Shown: positions 55,296-64,000 of the stretch, piece by piece
Numbering within the stretch: the stretch's first letter is position 1
Layout: every line of letters starts with the position of its first letter
NCBI RefSeq assembly: GCF_003996985.1
Contig: NZ_RJJX01000012.1
Span: 51,637-115,636, forward strand
Source: Ancylomarina longa
GTDB taxonomy: Bacteria; Bacteroidota; Bacteroidia; Bacteroidales; Marinifilaceae
DNA length: 64,000 bases
Reading direction: 5' to 3'
Program-made: the position numbers and the translations under genes
Notes under the pieces: generated by a model
The model's database searches: none
What the model was told of the DNA's origin: nothing
The model's input: only the letters and a program-made list of their open reading frames with translations

Positions 55296-56464
55296 TATGC
55301 TTTGATGGTTTTAAGGGTGGAAACAACTTTCTCAGCAGCATCTCTTAGCTCTGTTGCTGCAATAATATTCATTCCTGATGCTTCCAGAAGTTTTTTGCCT
55401 TCTTCAGCATTGGTACCTTGCAGGCGTACCACAATCGGCACCTGAGTATCGATATTCTTAATTGCTTCAATTACTCCTTTAGCAACCCGATCGCAACGTA
55501 CGATTCCACCAAAAATATTAATCAATACGGCCTTCACATTTTTATCGGAGAGAATTATTCTAAATCCTTTCTCTACAGTTTCTGCGGATGCAGCACCACC
55601 AACATCTAAAAAGTTCGCTGGTTCTCCTCCGGTAAGTTTAATGATATCCATGGTTCCCATTGCTAAACCAGCTCCGTTTACCATACAACCAATATTACCA
55701 TCCAATTTGATGTAATTCAAACCAGATCTGCCAGCTTCAATTTCCATTGGTTCCTCTTCATCCAAATCACGCAAGGCCATAATGTCTTTGTGGCGATATA
55801 ATGCATTGTCATCGAAGTTTGCTTTTGCATCTAAGGCAATTACATCGCCTTCTTTGGTTACGACTAATGGATTGATCTCGAAGAGAGAAGCATCAGTTCC
55901 CATGTATGCTTTATATAAGGCTAGAAAAAATTTCACGCCATTTTTTAAGGCATCACCAGTCAGGTTTAATGCAAAAGCCATTTGTCTGGCCTGAAATGCT
56001 TGTAATCCTACAGCGGGATCAACGGCAACTTTTACAATTTTCTCTGGTGTTTCTTCTGCAACTTTTTCGATTTCCATACCTCCTTCGGTAGAAACCATAA
56101 AAGTAACCTTTGAACTTGCACGGTCGAAAACAATACCTGCATACAATTCCCGATCGATATTTGAAGCAGCCTCAATAAGCACCTTCTTTACCAATTTTCC
56201 TTCTGGACCTGTTTGATGAGTAACCAGAGTCATACCCAATATATCATTGGCATATTGTGTGACATCTTGTGCAGTAGGAGCGAATTTAACTCCTCCTCCT
56301 TTTCCTCTACCTCCGGCATGAATTTGGGCTTTCACTACCACCGGCAGACCAATTTCGGTTGCAGCCTCTTCAGCTTCCTTAACAGAGAAGGCAATTTTGC
56401 TCTCTGGAACAGGAACACCAAAAGCGCGTAAAATTTCTTTTGCTTGATATTCGTGAATCTTCAT
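55295..56464 (-). CDS. sucC: Succinyl-CoA ligase, beta subunit
   Basis: 389 aa ATP-grasp subunit: [20 protein letters not shown] start, [16 protein letters not shown] nucleotide site, [19 protein letters not shown] and [13 protein letters not shown]. Forms the ligase with SucD, encoded next. The 585 bases upstream hold no gene. Confidence 0.96.
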   Translation of the reverse strand: MKIHEYQAKEILRAFGVPVPESKIAFSVKEAEEAATEIGLPVVVKAQIHAGGRGKGGGVKFAPTAQDVTQYANDILGMTLVTHQTGPEGKLVKKVLIEAASNIDRELYAGIVFDRASSKVTFMVSTEGGMEIEKVAEETPEKIVKVAVDPAVGLQAFQARQMAFALNLTGDALKNGVKFFLALYKAYMGTDASLFEINPLVVTKEGDVIALDAKANFDDNALYRHKDIMALRDLDEEEPMEIEAGRSGLNYIKLDGNIGCMVNGAGLAMGTMDIIKLTGGEPANFLDVGGAASAETVEKGFRIILSDKNVKAVLINIFGGIVRCDRVAKGVIEAIKNIDTQVPIVVRLQGTNAEEGKKLLEASGMNIIAATELRDAAEKVVSTLKTIKA

Positions 56465-57048
56465 TCTTAATAATTTTTTAGGCTTGGATATGACCTGCGT
56501 AAGCTCTGCTTGTGTTGTTTTTGTTGATTTTGAACAGGTTCAGGCAAGTCGGTTAATAATATATTTAATGCGTTGTTTTTTGATGAACCTAAATATATAA
56601 ATATCTGCATGAAATTAAAAGGATGCTCCATGTAATTTTAAAGAGTTTTGGGTCTTTATTTACAAAATAAAAAGGATGTGATTAAGATTGTAGTAAAAAG
56701 GATCTGGTTATCAGGGATTGTAGTCTTGATATTTTATTGATGGCAAACTTAATTGGTTTCAGAATTGGTATTCTTTTCCAGGATTAGAAGTAATTTCAGT
56801 TAGAATATTTAGAATTTCTATTTAATCTCTTTTAGAAATCATGTAAAAACTCCTCTTTATCGAATAAAATAAAGATTCTCCTTAGTTTGTTTGGACACAA
56901 TACATCCTATTTTGTAATTTCAAACTCAAACAAAAATTTATATGGAGAGGAGTGGTATTTATTCGTTTTGGCCAATCAGGATAAATATTTCCCGATACAG
57001 ATAAATTGTTCTACATTTAATTGATTCAAATTAAAAAAAACAGAAAAA
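56465..57048. promoter_or_regulatory. Divergent intergenic region sucC / stress operon
   Basis: 584 AT-rich bases without a gene. A plausible rightward promoter is TTTG at 56886-56889 and TATTTTG at 56908-56914 (18-base spacing, one base short of the TAnnTTTG consensus), which would give an mRNA leader of about 130 bases for the operon at 57049. No further structure recognised. Confidence 0.4.
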
Positions 57049-57444
57049 ATGAGCACTAATTTTAATAAGGTGAAGGATTACCTTTTGAACTTGGAATATA
57101 ATATTATTCAGGAAGATAAAGCGGAAGAATTGTTTGTTGTGGAAAACCCGGATGGTGGCATTACAAACCTGATTGTAGATTGTGAAGATCCAATAGTAAT
57201 CATCGAAGGATTACTTTTCGAATTAAAGGAGGAGAATACGGATATTTACAAGTCGTTATTGATGAAAAACAGAGAAATTATTCATGGAGCTTTTGCTTTG
57301 GATGAAAACGGAAAAAAAGTTCTCTTTCGCGACACCCTTCAATTAGAGACTCTGGATCAAAATGAACTGGAAGCCTCCCTTAATTCGCTGGAGATGCTTT
57401 TGAGTGAATATTCCGAAGAGATAATTTCATTTTCGAAACTGTAA
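57049..57444 (+). CDS. YbjN / T3SS-chaperone-like protein
   Basis: 131 aa with an alpha/beta pattern of the YbjN/CesT-like fold: VKDYLLNLEYNIIQED, EELFVVENPDGGITNLIVDCEDPIVIIEGLLFEL, and a helical end. First gene of an eight-gene operon. In Escherichia coli the yjf operon has a small protein of similar type (YjfI) before the PspA-like YjfJ, which is the reason for the call. Probable role: adaptor or chaperone of the membrane-stress system. Confidence 0.65.
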   Translation: MSTNFNKVKDYLLNLEYNIIQEDKAEELFVVENPDGGITNLIVDCEDPIVIIEGLLFELKEENTDIYKSLLMKNREIIHGAFALDENGKKVLFRDTLQLETLDQNELEASLNSLEMLLSEYSEEIISFSKL

Positions 57445-57465
57445 TTTAAAATAGGATAAAAAGAT

Positions 57466-58170
57466 ATGGGAATTTTTAGCAGATTATTCAGCGTGGGCAA
57501 AGCAGAAGCTCATGCAGCTATAGATAAATTAGAAGATCCGATTAAGATGACCGAGCAAGGAATTCGGGACTTGAAGAAGGATTTAGATAAGAGTTTGCAA
57601 GCTTTGGCGGAAGTGAAAGCAATGGCTATTCGTAGTAAACGGGAGTTGAACGAACAAAAAGCCATGGCTAAGAATTACGAGCAAAAAGCCATGCTTTTGT
57701 TGCAAAAAGCAGAAAAAGGAGAGTTGGAAATGGCGGAAGCAGAACGTTTGGCTACTGAAGCTTTAAGTAGAAAAGAACAGTCCTCCGAAAGTGTTGCAAG
57801 AGCACAGGAGGAAGTAACGAAATTTGACACCAACATTAGTCAGTTAGATGCTAACGTGAAGAAATTGAAGTCTACGATTACTCGTTACGAGAATGAATTG
57901 AGGACTTTAAAAGCCAGAGCCCGCGTTAGTCAGGCAACACAAAAAATTAACAAGCAGCTGTCTGGGATTGATAGTTCTGGCACCGTTTCGATGTTGGAAA
58001 AAATGAAAGATAAAGTGGCCCAACAGGAAGCAATGGCCGAGGCTTATGGCGAAATATCCGTTGAAAACAGAAGTCTGGACGATGAGATTGATGCAACGCT
58101 AAGTGATACCAATGTGAAAGCAACAAATGCCTTGGAGGAACTAAAAGCAAAAATGAAAAATAAGCAATAG
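57466..58170 (+). CDS. PspA/IM30 (Vipp1)-family protein
   Basis: 234 aa, almost entirely coiled coil. Starts MGIFSRLFSVGKAEAHAAID, then LEDPIKMTEQGIRDLKKDL, the conserved PspA helix 1-2 region. These ESCRT-III-like proteins polymerise on the inner membrane and protect it when damaged. 21 bases after the YbjN-like gene; corresponds to YjfJ of the E. coli yjf operon. Confidence 0.92.
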   Translation: MGIFSRLFSVGKAEAHAAIDKLEDPIKMTEQGIRDLKKDLDKSLQALAEVKAMAIRSKRELNEQKAMAKNYEQKAMLLLQKAEKGELEMAEAERLATEALSRKEQSSESVARAQEEVTKFDTNISQLDANVKKLKSTITRYENELRTLKARARVSQATQKINKQLSGIDSSGTVSMLEKMKDKVAQQEAMAEAYGEISVENRSLDDEIDATLSDTNVKATNALEELKAKMKNKQ

Positions 58171-58294
58171 CTGTTTTTATAAATTGAAACGAAATGCCAA
58201 TTTGAATCATCATTAATTCGTTTTAATGATGATTCAATACATGCTAAGTTTCTGATTGTGGTTTCAAGTGTAATTATTAATACATCAAATAAAA

Positions 58295-58831
58295 ATGGGA
58301 TTAGCCGATTTTTTTAAGCGAAAACAGCCCAAATATGATAGCACCAATATCCGGGTAACCGACCTGGATGTTGGTTTTGTTTTTGAATACGATCTGGAAA
58401 CCTGGGAAGTGCAAGCAGCCTACGAATATGATTGGGGAGATAATTACTTCACGAGTGAATTCAAGATAAATAATGGATCTAAAACGCTTTTTCTTTCGGT
58501 GGAAGAGGATGATGAAATTATTTTGTCTCTATCCGAAAAGATTAAAGTACGAGCTTTGGGTGATGATGTTGTGGAGAAATTAATGAAAGTTCAAAAGCCA
58601 CCGACTACTATTCTTTTCAAGGATAAAAAGTATTTGCTGGAGAAAGAAGCCCCGGGATATTTTAATGATGGAGAGCGAGGTGATAATTGGGTGGAATTTA
58701 TTTCCTGGGATTTTGAGGAGGCTTCCGGCGATAACATCCTCTGTATTGAACAATGGGACGAGAAAGAATTTGAAGCCTCTGCCGGTAAAATCATCAAGGA
58801 ATTTGAAATCTCTAATATTCTGCCAAAATAA
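58295..58831 (+). CDS. DUF4178 / YjfK-like protein
   Basis: 178 aa, mainly beta: GFVFEYDLETWEVQAAYEYDW, FKINNGSKTLFLSVEEDDE, KKYLLEKEAPGYFNDG, and WVEFISWDF. Matches the DUF4178-like pattern that goes with PspA-DUF350 gene sets. No signal or membrane segment. Function unknown; probably a PspA partner. 124 bases after the pspA gene. Confidence 0.75.
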   Translation: MGLADFFKRKQPKYDSTNIRVTDLDVGFVFEYDLETWEVQAAYEYDWGDNYFTSEFKINNGSKTLFLSVEEDDEIILSLSEKIKVRALGDDVVEKLMKVQKPPTTILFKDKKYLLEKEAPGYFNDGERGDNWVEFISWDFEEASGDNILCIEQWDEKEFEASAGKIIKEFEISNILPK

Positions 58832-58864
58832 TATAGCTTTGAACCCTTTAAACAAATTCAATTT

Positions 58865-59668
58865 ATGGATAATACAGTCACAAAAATAATCATCGGTGTT
58901 ATTGTGGTGTTCTTTATTGCAAAAACTTGTGGTCGCAATAGAAACACATCTTCATCCGTTGCCGAAACCTGGCAAAAATCTCCTGTAGATCAGCTGATCA
59001 AAGATTTAAATAAGGAAGCTAACTTTTCTATTGTATTATTTGATATGGATGCAGATGAGGGTAGTATTTCCTCTGATAATTATCGGCACCAATATCAGAT
59101 AATCATTGAGCGACCAGATACCGTTCTGGAACAAAAAACAGGTTGGAAAAATGTAAGCGAAGCTTTCTTCTCCCAAAATATCAATAATATGGGGATGGAA
59201 ATTGTTTCGAAAAAAGACGGTGTGATCACCAAACAAGCAGTTCCTGCTGGTTACAATCACTATGTTGGAAATGAAAAATATGGACGATGGGAAAATCGTG
59301 GCGGCTCCTCATTCTGGGCTTTCTATGGGCAATATGCCTTCATGTCTTCCATGTTTAATATGATGTCCTACCGTCGTTCCTATTGGAATGATTATCGCAC
59401 TGGAGGATATTACGGAAGTTCCCGTGGATACTACGGTCCAAGAGGTTCAAGTCCTGTCTTTGGCACCAAATCTTATACGGGTACAAGTGCTGGTCGTAGC
59501 AGCAAATGGGGAAATAAAACCTCTACTTTCAAAAATAAGGTGAGAAGCAGGGTCAGCAGGTCATCTTCCAGCTACAACCGTAAAAGAACATCTACCAGAA
59601 CTACGCGAAGTTCTTCCAGATACAGAAGAAGCTCAACACGTTCGAGAAGTGGTGGATTTGGAAAATAA
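58865..59668 (+). CDS. Membrane-anchored protein with Ser/Arg/Gly-rich tail
   Basis: 267 aa. One N-terminal membrane helix (KIIIGVIVVFFIAKTC), a folded part about 40-150, an aromatic Gly/Tyr-rich stretch, and a low-complexity basic tail (SSSRYRRSSTRSRSGGFGK). The GGFG end recalls the DUF1190/YjfM proteins that belong to the same operons, but the match is weak. The basic tail could bind phospholipid or nucleic acid (inference). Confidence 0.6.
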   Translation: MDNTVTKIIIGVIVVFFIAKTCGRNRNTSSSVAETWQKSPVDQLIKDLNKEANFSIVLFDMDADEGSISSDNYRHQYQIIIERPDTVLEQKTGWKNVSEAFFSQNINNMGMEIVSKKDGVITKQAVPAGYNHYVGNEKYGRWENRGGSSFWAFYGQYAFMSSMFNMMSYRRSYWNDYRTGGYYGSSRGYYGPRGSSPVFGTKSYTGTSAGRSSKWGNKTSTFKNKVRSRVSRSSSSYNRKRTSTRTTRSSSRYRRSSTRSRSGGFGK

Positions 59669-59723
59669 ATTTCCTGAAAAAATTATTGGTTAAGTACATT
59701 TTATAAATCTTAGATTATTAATT

Positions 59724-60596
59724 ATGACTTCATTATCAGAATTCTCCTATTTTGTTTATGATGCTGTGGTTTATCTCATGGTAGCATTTGTCATTTTCCT
59801 TATTGGTAAGTTTGTTTATCAGCTGCTTCATCCTTCGTTTAAGGTACGGGATGAGTTGGTGAAAAAGGATAATTTTGCCTTTGCCTTGTCTCACGTAGGA
59901 TATTATGTCGGTTTACTTTTAGCCATTGGAAGTGCTATTGTTGGACCATCAAACGGTTTGGTAACCGATGTAGTTGATATAGCTGTTTATGGCGTTTTAG
60001 CCATCGTACTTTTGAATTGCTCTATCTTTTTATCCGACCTTTTAATGCTTCGGAATTTTTCTATCCGTAAAGAAATTATCGAAGATCAAAATGCCGGAAC
60101 CGGTGTGGTGGAAGGAGCCGTTTCTGTAGCTTCGGGTCTTATTATTTTTGGAGCCGTTTCCGGAGAAAGCGGAGGATTGCTTTTTGGTATCCTAACCGCT
60201 GTGGTGTTTTGGGCATTTGGTCAGTTGGCACTCATTATAACCACTCGTTTTTACAATTGGATTACTCCCTACAATATACACGAGCATATCGAAAAAGATA
60301 ATGTTGCCGTTGGAATAGGATTTGCCGGTGCTGTTATTGCAATTGGTAATTTAATTCGATTTGGGTTAACCGGTGATTTTCAAGGCTGGCTTCCATCTTT
60401 CACCGAAACTAGTTTTGAGTTGCTTGTGGGATTAATTTTGTTGCCTGTGATGCGATTGGTAACCGATAAAATTTTGTTGCCGGGTGAAAAATTGACCGAT
60501 GAAATCATCAACCAGGAGAAACCGAACATTGGTGCTGCATTGATTGAAGCATTTGCTTACATCGGCGGTTCGGTATTAATTACCTGGTGTTTGTAG
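59724..60596 (+). CDS. DUF350 double-domain membrane protein
   Basis: 290 aa with about eight membrane helices arranged as two similar halves (1-140, 145-290), each with the DUF350 features (NFAFALSHVGYYVGLLLAIGS; NVAVGIGFAGAVIAIGN; NIGAALIEAFAYIGGS). Corresponds to YjfL. Known only as a small membrane domain linked to PspA and to polyamine genes. Probably part of the same membrane complex. Confidence 0.85.
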   Translation: MTSLSEFSYFVYDAVVYLMVAFVIFLIGKFVYQLLHPSFKVRDELVKKDNFAFALSHVGYYVGLLLAIGSAIVGPSNGLVTDVVDIAVYGVLAIVLLNCSIFLSDLLMLRNFSIRKEIIEDQNAGTGVVEGAVSVASGLIIFGAVSGESGGLLFGILTAVVFWAFGQLALIITTRFYNWITPYNIHEHIEKDNVAVGIGFAGAVIAIGNLIRFGLTGDFQGWLPSFTETSFELLVGLILLPVMRLVTDKILLPGEKLTDEIINQEKPNIGAALIEAFAYIGGSVLITWCL

Positions 60597-60679
60597 ATAT
60601 ATTGTTCCAATTATCATGATAATTGTAGTTCTCTGGGTTGGACTTTGTTCCTTCTTGATAGTAAAACGTGTAGAAAAGA

Positions 60680-62221
60680 ATGTTTAAAAATCGATCAACA
60701 TTATTAAAAGCAGCAATTTTTGCCACCGGATTTTCGGGGGTAGTGGCTGAATATATATTATCCACTTTAGCACAGTATTTTTTAGGTAATTCTGTTTTTC
60801 AGTGGGTGATGATTATCTCCCTCATGTTATTTTCCATGGGCCTGGGAAGCCGATTGAGTAAAGGCTTTGAACTTAATTTGCTAAAAAGGTTTTTGCTAAC
60901 GGAATTTGCCTTGTCGGTACTGGTTTCTTTTGCTCCTTTATTAGTTTATACTGCCTCGGCATACACGCAGGCTATTGGTGTGTTGATTTACGCTTTAGCT
61001 ATTTTAATCGGTTTATTGATAGGAATGGAGATTCCTCTGGTGATCAGGATTAATGATGATTACGAGAACTTGCGTTTTAATATCTCCAATATTTTAGAGA
61101 ATGATTATTACGGCAGTTTGTTGGGCGGAATATTTTTTGCCTTTTTAGGATTACCTGTTTTAGGTCTGATCTATACTCCCTTTGTTCTGGGTTTTGTCAA
61201 TTTTTCGGTGTCCATAGTGGTGCTTTTCTTTTTGTGGAATCTGCTTAAAGTTGGAGAGAGAAAGATGCTGGCCGTTCTGGGTGCTTTTATTCTAGTATTG
61301 CTAAGCTTAGGAGTTTTTGTTACCGATCCGATTATTCGATACGGAGAGCAGCAAAAATATTCCGATAAGGTAATATATGCCGAGCAAACCCAATATCAGC
61401 GAATTGTAATTACCCAATGGAAAAAGGATTATTGGTTGTATTTGAATGGTAACGAGCAGCTTTGTACCAGGGATGAACTCATGTACCACGAGCCATTGAT
61501 TCATCCGGCAATGACTTTACATCCAAATCCGGTGAACGTACTGGTTTTGGGAGGTGGTGATGGATGTGCTGTTCGCGAGATCTTGAAATATCCTAAGGTA
61601 AAAACCATTACGCTGGTGGATTTAGATCCTGCAATGACCAAACTGGCTCAAACAAATCCCATACTTACCAACTTGAATCAGCATTCATTTAGTAATCCTA
61701 AAGTCAACATTATTAATGAGGATGGATACAAATTTGTACAGGATAATGAAGATTATTACGATGTAATTATTGTGGATCTTCCCGATCCGAGAACCGTGGA
61801 ATTGGGACGCTTGTATTCTCATGAATTTTATAAGACTTGCTATCATCATCTTCGTCCGCATGGTATTATCGTTACTCAGGCAGGAAGTCCGTATTTCGCT
61901 ACACAGGCTTTCACTTGTATTTTAAATACCATGAAGAGTGCCGGTTTTGAAACTATTCCCATGCACAATCAGGTAATTACGCTTGGCGAATGGGGTTGGT
62001 GTTTGGGAGTGAAGCAAAGTCCATATCCTGATTTAAAAAAGAAATTGCAAAGTCTGCATTTTAAGGTTCCTACCCGATGGATCAACCACGAAGCAATGAG
62101 TTTGATTACCTCTTTTGGAAAAGAATTTTATCCGTGGGAAAAAGATACGGTATATGTCAACCGAATTCATAATCCGGTACTCTACAAGTATTATTTAAAA
62201 GGAAACTGGGATTTATATTGA
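60680..62221 (+). CDS. speE: Membrane-bound polyamine aminopropyltransferase (spermidine synthase-like)
   Basis: 513 aa. N-terminal half: seven membrane helices. C-terminal half (about 225-510): spermidine synthase fold with LVLGGGDGCAVREILKYPKVKT (AdoMet-type site), TLVDLDPAM and YDVIIVDLPDPRTVELGRLYS. Transfers aminopropyl from decarboxylated AdoMet to putrescine or a related amine. The donor is made by the next gene. A 16-bp palindrome (60609-60624) lies in the gap before it. Confidence 0.88.
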   Translation: MFKNRSTLLKAAIFATGFSGVVAEYILSTLAQYFLGNSVFQWVMIISLMLFSMGLGSRLSKGFELNLLKRFLLTEFALSVLVSFAPLLVYTASAYTQAIGVLIYALAILIGLLIGMEIPLVIRINDDYENLRFNISNILENDYYGSLLGGIFFAFLGLPVLGLIYTPFVLGFVNFSVSIVVLFFLWNLLKVGERKMLAVLGAFILVLLSLGVFVTDPIIRYGEQQKYSDKVIYAEQTQYQRIVITQWKKDYWLYLNGNEQLCTRDELMYHEPLIHPAMTLHPNPVNVLVLGGGDGCAVREILKYPKVKTITLVDLDPAMTKLAQTNPILTNLNQHSFSNPKVNIINEDGYKFVQDNEDYYDVIIVDLPDPRTVELGRLYSHEFYKTCYHHLRPHGIIVTQAGSPYFATQAFTCILNTMKSAGFETIPMHNQVITLGEWGWCLGVKQSPYPDLKKKLQSLHFKVPTRWINHEAMSLITSFGKEFYPWEKDTVYVNRIHNPVLYKYYLKGNWDLY

Positions 62222-62243
62222 TAGCATTCAAAATTAGCAAGCA

Positions 62244-62600
62244 ATGACAATATTAAAATCAAAAATATTAGACGCAAAGATTCACAATCTTCGTTTTTGG
62301 ATTTCGGAATTCAATCCGGAGGTATTAGAATCGATGTTTCAAAATTTTCTGGAGGAAGCTGATTTTGTGATCCTGAATTTCTCGGATTATCATTTTCCCG
62401 TTCAGGGATATACCGCTTTTTGGCTGTTGGCAGAATCCCACCTGGCAATTCATACTTTTCCTGGCAAAGGCTGTTCGTATATCGAATTGAGTAGTTGTAA
62501 TCAGGCAAAATCAGAATGTTTTCATAAATTAGTAAAGCAAAGTAAATTACAGGTAGATTGGAATAAGGCTGCCATGGAGATTAGTTTACCTGAGGATTAA
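62244..62600 (+). CDS. speH: S-adenosylmethionine decarboxylase proenzyme
   Basis: 118 aa, the short prokaryotic form. Self-cleavage site Glu64-Ser65 in LLAESHLAIHTFPGKG, which yields the pyruvoyl cofactor, and the usual Cys in CSYIELSSC. It makes decarboxylated AdoMet for the spermidine synthase encoded 22 bases upstream. Confidence 0.9.
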   Translation: MTILKSKILDAKIHNLRFWISEFNPEVLESMFQNFLEEADFVILNFSDYHFPVQGYTAFWLLAESHLAIHTFPGKGCSYIELSSCNQAKSECFHKLVKQSKLQVDWNKAAMEISLPED

Positions 62601-62661
62601 TTCCGTAAGCAGAAGGAGGCTTTTCGTTTTTGCAATTTGTCGCTATTACAATACAATTTAT

Positions 62662-63687
62662 ATGAAGAAAAAGCTGATTTTTTTTATTGCCGCACTGCTT
62701 TATGTTTCTGCAATTCTTAGCATTCAATGGTTCGAGAGTCAATCTGCCAATGGGAATATAAAATCGGTTGGGGATGCTTTTTGGTATGCCATTGTAACGC
62801 TTACAACGGTGGGATATGGCGATTTCTATCCGGTTACTATTCCGGGGAAAATTATTGGCTTGCTTGTGATTATTGGAAGTTTGGGTTTGCTGGGATTTAT
62901 TATTGGCGAAGTAACAGTTAGATTTAATCGGTATATGGAAAAGAAAAAAAATGGTTTCTGGGGAACTGATTTCGAAAATCATTACATCATTATAGGCTGG
63001 AATGAGTTCGGAAAAAAGGTGGCGAATCAAATTATTTTAGCCGATCAAAAGGTTGCTTTTGTAACCAATTCGAAAGCAGATCTGGAATTGATTGACGACT
63101 TGTATACTTCTAAGGAGACTTTCTGCTTGTTTGCCGATTACTCGAATATGGAGGCTTATGCAAAAGTGAATATCGCACAATCGAAAAGGGTATTTGTTAA
63201 TTTTAAGGAGGATTCGGAAACATTGGTTTTTGTGATTAATCTGAAAAAACAATATCCTACGGCAAATGTTGTGGTTACCTGTTCGAATCCAAGTTTAAAG
63301 GAGACATTCATAAATGCAGGTATCGATCATGTGATCGCCAAAAACGAAGTTGCCTCAAAATTAGTAGCTTCCTATTTGTTCGAGCCGCACGTGGCGGCTT
63401 ATACCGAAGATTTAATTGCCACCAGTGTTGCCGATGAGGATTCGGATATTCAGCAGTTTTTAATTAAGGAGGACTGCGAATTTGCCGATTACGAGTATTT
63501 GGATGCTTTTATGAAGCTGAAAAAAGATTTTAATGCCATTCTCATTGGCTTGGTTCAGGATGGTAAAGTGCTGAAGAATCCGGATAAAAAAATTACCATA
63601 CAGTCTGGTGATTATCTGATTTTAATCACCGGCGGACAAAGCAGGAAAATTCTGGAGAATTTTTTTGGTGTCCATCAAGGGGAGTGA
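62662..63687 (+). CDS. Two-helix potassium channel with RCK (TrkA-N) domain
   Basis: 341 aa. Two membrane helices around a pore with selectivity filter TTVGYGD (48-54), then a cytoplasmic Rossmann RCK domain (NHYIIIGWNEFGKKVANQIIL) and a TrkA-C-like end (IQSGDYLILITGG). A ligand-gated K+ channel of the MthK/Kch type. Last gene of the operon; polyamines block or modulate K+ channels, which may be why it is here (inference). Terminator at 63715. Confidence 0.92.
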   Translation: MKKKLIFFIAALLYVSAILSIQWFESQSANGNIKSVGDAFWYAIVTLTTVGYGDFYPVTIPGKIIGLLVIIGSLGLLGFIIGEVTVRFNRYMEKKKNGFWGTDFENHYIIIGWNEFGKKVANQIILADQKVAFVTNSKADLELIDDLYTSKETFCLFADYSNMEAYAKVNIAQSKRVFVNFKEDSETLVFVINLKKQYPTANVVVTCSNPSLKETFINAGIDHVIAKNEVASKLVASYLFEPHVAAYTEDLIATSVADEDSDIQQFLIKEDCEFADYEYLDAFMKLKKDFNAILIGLVQDGKVLKNPDKKITIQSGDYLILITGGQSRKILENFFGVHQGE

Positions 63688-63714
63688 TTCCACTGTGGTG
63701 AATTCTTATATCGA

Positions 63715-63751
63715 ACAGACCTGACGGGTTTTAAAAACCTGCCAGGTCTGT
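63715..63751 (+). terminator. Terminator of the stress operon
   Basis: ACAGACCTG/CAGGTCTGT outer stem with an inner GGTTTT/AAAACC stem, 28 bases past the channel stop. Confidence 0.8.
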
Positions 63752-63787
63752 GTATATTTAAACCTGTTTTCCAGATCTTATTCCATT

Positions 63788-63877
63788 ATTGTCCTAATTA
63801 AATTGGCGCTTCGCCCAAACCCGACTTCATTTTTTGGCTTGATCCAAAAAATAGAAGCAAAAAAGATCAAGGCTGCT
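63788..63877 (+). repeat. Dispersed repeat, copy 2 (continuous)
   Basis: Matches 49248-49299 and 49382-49417 as one uninterrupted block (TTGTCCTAATTAAATTGG, then CGCTTCGCCCAAA, ending AAGATCAAGGCTGCT). The rest of the window to 64000 holds no gene I can support. Confidence 0.75.
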
Positions 63878-64000
63878 TTTTAAATACCTTTCTTATTTGC
63901 CTCATGCTTAAGTGCGGCCGGGGGATTTTCGAACAAAGTTCTCAACTTCCCGGTCTTACTAAAGCTTTCGTAAAACGAAAGATATTTAAAGAAGATGCCA

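Overview
The window looks like chromosomal DNA of a low-GC Bacteroidota, most like the marine Marinilabiliales (inference). Reasons: SusC/SusD pair with ECF sigma and FecR anti-sigma, a TTTG-N19-TAnnTTTG promoter, GlnS beside a separate GltX, DUF4302 and DUF4238 proteins, and Fic proteins typical of the phylum.

Layout. 1-1131 is the end of an upstream element carrying a partial Fic gene. 1132-15946 is a 14.8-kb integrative element inserted in the 3' end of a tRNA-Cys gene. It is bounded by a 15-bp copy of the tRNA end and by 24-bp arm-like repeats. Its left half holds integrase, a Fic protein, a phage-like repressor switch, an excisionase-like HTH, a Rep-like protein, a serine resolvase and zinc-ribbon proteins. 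Its right half holds a cargo operon (9744-15754): a multi-domain DNA-reading protein, a 60-aa protein, a DndD-like SMC ATPase and a DndE domain fused to a HerA-type ATPase, with no DndB or DndC. This is a candidate variant defence or DNA-modification system.

16120-42716 is mostly core: folB, glnS, gltX, metG, two lone receiver proteins, an LD-carboxypeptidase, a YraN nuclease, a C1B peptidase, a sigma/anti-sigma-controlled SusCD locus with a zinc metallohydrolase lipoprotein and DUF4302 lipoprotein, and a galactose operon (GntR regulator, galK, galT, SSS transporter, galE).

42900-48060 is a small accessory island and holds the strangest structure. Two arrays (44806-45182 and 47675-48030) consist of a 5-6-base core repeated every 20-21 bases. 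The core points one way in the left arm and the opposite way in the right arm, with exact mirror symmetry about a centre. The core differs between arrays (CCTGC/GCAGG versus CCTGTT/AACAGG) but changes in concert in both arms. Each array is joined to a near-identical ~370-base block holding the truncated 3' end of a tyrosine recombinase gene, and then to an accessory gene on the minus strand: a Doc toxin pair after one, a DUF4238 gene after the other. Inverted repeats bound the DUF4238 gene and the next gene in a way that resembles integron cassettes.

48118-63687 returns to ordinary chromosome: LuxE-like protein, LytS-type histidine kinase, FadL-like porin, a Fic protein whose catalytic His is Met, sucCD, and an eight-gene envelope-stress/polyamine operon (YbjN-like, PspA, DUF4178, Ser/Arg-rich membrane protein, DUF350, membrane spermidine synthase, AdoMet decarboxylase, K+ channel). 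A dispersed repeat occurs at 49248 and 63788. All functional calls are from reading motifs; no database search was run.
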